A stretch of 8,190 nucleotides of DNA from Anaerolineaceae bacterium UBA2274 (GTDB taxonomy: Bacteria; Chloroflexota; Anaerolineae; Anaerolineales; Anaerolineaceae), in contig DDWY01000011.1 in assembly GCA_002347705.1 (NCBI GenBank), positions 1 to 8,190 of the forward strand, given 5' to 3'. The notes beneath the pieces were generated by a model that did no database searches, was not told the origin of the DNA, and was given only the letters and a program-made list of their open reading frames with translations. The position numbers were made by a program, and so were the translations under genes. Shown piece by piece: positions 7,579 through 8,190 of this stretch. Each line of letters opens with the position of its first letter. Position 1 is the stretch's first letter.

Positions 7579-7649
7579 ATCATGAGTCCGGGATAGGAAA
7601 TTCTGACCTGAGATGAACTGCGGAACCAGCTCTTCACGAGGACCAAAAA

Positions 7650-7807
7650 TCGTAGGGCGGGGTTGAGGGCACCGTCAATATTGTCATAGACGAACGTATC
7701 GTGCCCTCAATCCGCCGTGTGAACGATCAATGATGCAATGGCGGATTGGAAGCACGCAAAGGTCTCCCCATCATGATGTGTGCAGTGCTTCCAAACTCGC
7801 CCTACGA
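7650..7807. repeat. Cloverleaf-like composite of two related REP-type hairpins
   Basis: The outer arms TCGTAGGGCG (7650-7659) and CGCCCTACGA (7798-7807) are perfect inverse complements. Inside are two hairpins. The first pairs TTGAGGGCAC (7663-7672) with GTGCCCTCAA (7701-7710), with a 28-base loop. The second pairs TTGGAAGCAC (7746-7755) with GTGCTTCCAA (7785-7794), with a 29-base loop. Between them CAATCCGCC (7708-7716) and GGCGGATTG (7740-7748) form a further perfect 9-bp inverted repeat. The two hairpins share the pattern GGNTTGNNNGCAC and nearly equal loops, so they look like diverged copies of one unit placed in tandem. This is the form of a REP/BIME or small MITE-like element; no transposase or RAYT gene is in the window. 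Confidence 0.8.
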
Positions 7808-7815
7808 GCTCATCA

Positions 7816-7900
7816 CTCCACTTAAAATGGAGACCTTCGGTCAGTTTCCGTGCTCGGTTCTCCCATGCCTGCCCTTGGCGGCGGGGTACTTCGTAATACC
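7816..7900. other. Patch of small hairpins before the terminator; possible untranslated RNA
   Basis: Short stems follow one another: CTCCA/TGGAG (7816-7820 with 7828-7832), GACC/GGTC (7832-7835 with 7839-7842), TGGAGA with TCTCCCA as an alternative longer-range pair (7828-7833 with 7859-7865, one bulge), and GGTA/TACC (7885-7888 with 7897-7900). A strong terminator follows 18 bases later, so a short + strand transcript could end there. It does not match the 6S, SRP, tmRNA or RNase P RNA patterns I know, and no promoter is evident. It could equally be decayed repeat sequence. Confidence 0.2.
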
Positions 7901-7917
7901 TGCACGATCAGACACAA

Positions 7918-7952
7918 AAAATGGGATGAGGTAAAAGGCCTCATCCCGTTTT
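7918..7952. terminator. Bidirectional intrinsic terminator
   Basis: GGGATGAGG (7923-7931) pairs perfectly with CCTCATCCC (7939-7947) around a seven-base loop. Flanking A-runs (7916-7920) and the T-rich tract after the stem (TTTTGTTATT from 7949) extend the helix and give a U-tract in both directions. On the minus strand it would stop transcription entering from the right, insulating the six-gene cluster. On the plus strand it would end a transcript from the 7650-7900 region. Confidence 0.8.
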
Positions 7953-8020
7953 GTTATTCTACGCTACCCTAACTATGAATCGCGCTGCCAAGCGCTCCTG
8001 AGTTTCCCTTTTTAGTGTCC

Positions 8021-8033
8021 TGACAGGCTGTCA
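8021..8033. repeat. 13-bp quasi-palindrome TGACAG-G-CTGTCA
   Basis: TGACAG and CTGTCA are perfect inverse complements around a single G. The one-base centre rules out a stable hairpin, so if functional it would be a protein-binding dyad. It is not close to a recognisable gene start in this window, and chance is possible. Confidence 0.35.
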
Positions 8034-8049
8034 CGGCAAGCTTTAATTT

Positions 8050-8146
8050 GTCATTGCGAGGAACGAAGCAATCTAGACTCTCAACCTCATGGACCGTAAT
8101 TGGTTTACAACCACACCGATACCAATTTTGCTTCGCGATTAGCAAA
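8050..8146. repeat. GTCATTGCGAGG-type interspersed repeat within an imperfect inverted repeat
   Basis: The left end (8050-8074) begins GTCATTGCGAGGAACGAAGC and continues AATCT, close to a repeat motif found dispersed in many bacterial genomes. CGAAGCAA (8064-8071) is the perfect inverse complement of TTGCTTCG (8128-8135), and a GCAA six bases farther out is also matched on both sides, giving an imperfect inverted repeat around a 56-base centre. The right end contains its own hairpin TTTGCT/AGCAAA (8127-8132 with 8141-8146). Read as a remnant of a small non-coding repeat element. Confidence 0.5.
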
Positions 8147-8190
8147 CGTGATTTTGCCTCCTCCGAAGATTAAGTCTATGAAGAGTTTAG

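Larger units (their letters stand above)
7487..8190. other. Gene-free repeat-rich intergenic region
   Basis: About 700 bases without a convincing coding sequence on either strand; the open frames here are short, lack a supported start, or run through palindromic repeats. It holds, from left to right, the operon leader and promoter candidate, a two-unit REP-like cloverleaf, a patch of small hairpins, a bidirectional terminator, a small quasi-palindrome, and an interspersed-repeat motif inside an imperfect inverted repeat. Nothing recognisable was found in 7590-7649 or 7953-8020 apart from a short GCGCT/AGCGC hairpin at 7982-7995. Confidence 0.7.

Noticed and set aside
7707..7906. Minus-strand open frame of about 65 codons through the hairpin patch and the REP-like element
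   Set aside because: It has no ATG or supported GTG/TTG start or ribosome site, and much of it is the palindromic repeat, whose symmetry itself keeps frames open.
7746..7934. Plus-strand 62-codon ATG frame
   Set aside because: It starts inside a hairpin arm, ends in the terminator stem, has no ribosome site, and its protein has no recognisable feature.
7816..7952. 6S RNA, SRP RNA or tmRNA
   Set aside because: The stems are short, and the signature sequences I know for these RNAs (for example the GGAAG loop of SRP RNA) are absent.
8105..8190. Minus-strand frame open from the right edge for 27 codons, ending TAA, as a possible C-terminus of a neighbouring gene
   Set aside because: Too short to separate from chance, and it overlaps the inverted repeat at 8127-8146. 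The sequence right of the window would decide.

Overview
The window looks like a chromosomal segment from an Anaerolineae-type Chloroflexota bacterium. This is inferred from three family-level resemblances: a DUF6754-like protein, a MutL-like actin-fold protein with no glutamate mutase beside it, and zinc-ribbon/acidic membrane proteins with short DWL repeats. None of this was confirmed by a database search. No rRNA, tRNA, CRISPR array, transposase or phage gene was seen.

Layout. Bases 1-614 (+) hold a two-helix membrane protein with a Pro/Thr linker and a C-terminal SH3-like domain; its true N-terminus may lie left of the window. It converges on the end of a six-gene minus-strand cluster (7486 down to 611), and the two stop codons overlap by 4 bp. 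In transcription order the cluster encodes: (1) a DUF6754-like protein with a membrane helix at each end; (2) a six-helix membrane protein; (3) a large protein with a zinc ribbon, an acidic linker, a membrane helix, an alpha/beta domain and a second helix; (4) a second multi-helix membrane protein; (5) a MutL-like ASKHA-fold protein; (6) a soluble protein with barrel-sandwich (RnfC/lipoyl-like) segments and a KOW-like C-terminus. Junctions are overlaps of 4-8 bp or gaps of 2-8 bp, so this reads as one translationally coupled operon, probably starting from a promoter near 7570.

How the genes may work together. The arrangement suggests a membrane-anchored assembly: four membrane proteins plus two cytoplasmic proteins, one of them a nucleotide-binding-fold protein. 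Its function is unknown. No glutamate mutase S or E subunit lies nearby, and the second phosphate-binding motif of the MutL-like protein is degenerate, so a role in glutamate fermentation is unlikely.

Bases 7487-8190 contain no convincing gene. They hold the operon leader, a roughly 158-bp cloverleaf-like repeat built from two related REP-like hairpins (7650-7807), a stretch of small hairpins (7816-7900), a strong bidirectional intrinsic terminator (7918-7952), a small quasi-palindrome (8021-8033), and an imperfect inverted repeat carrying a GTCATTGCGAGG-type interspersed motif (8050-8146).
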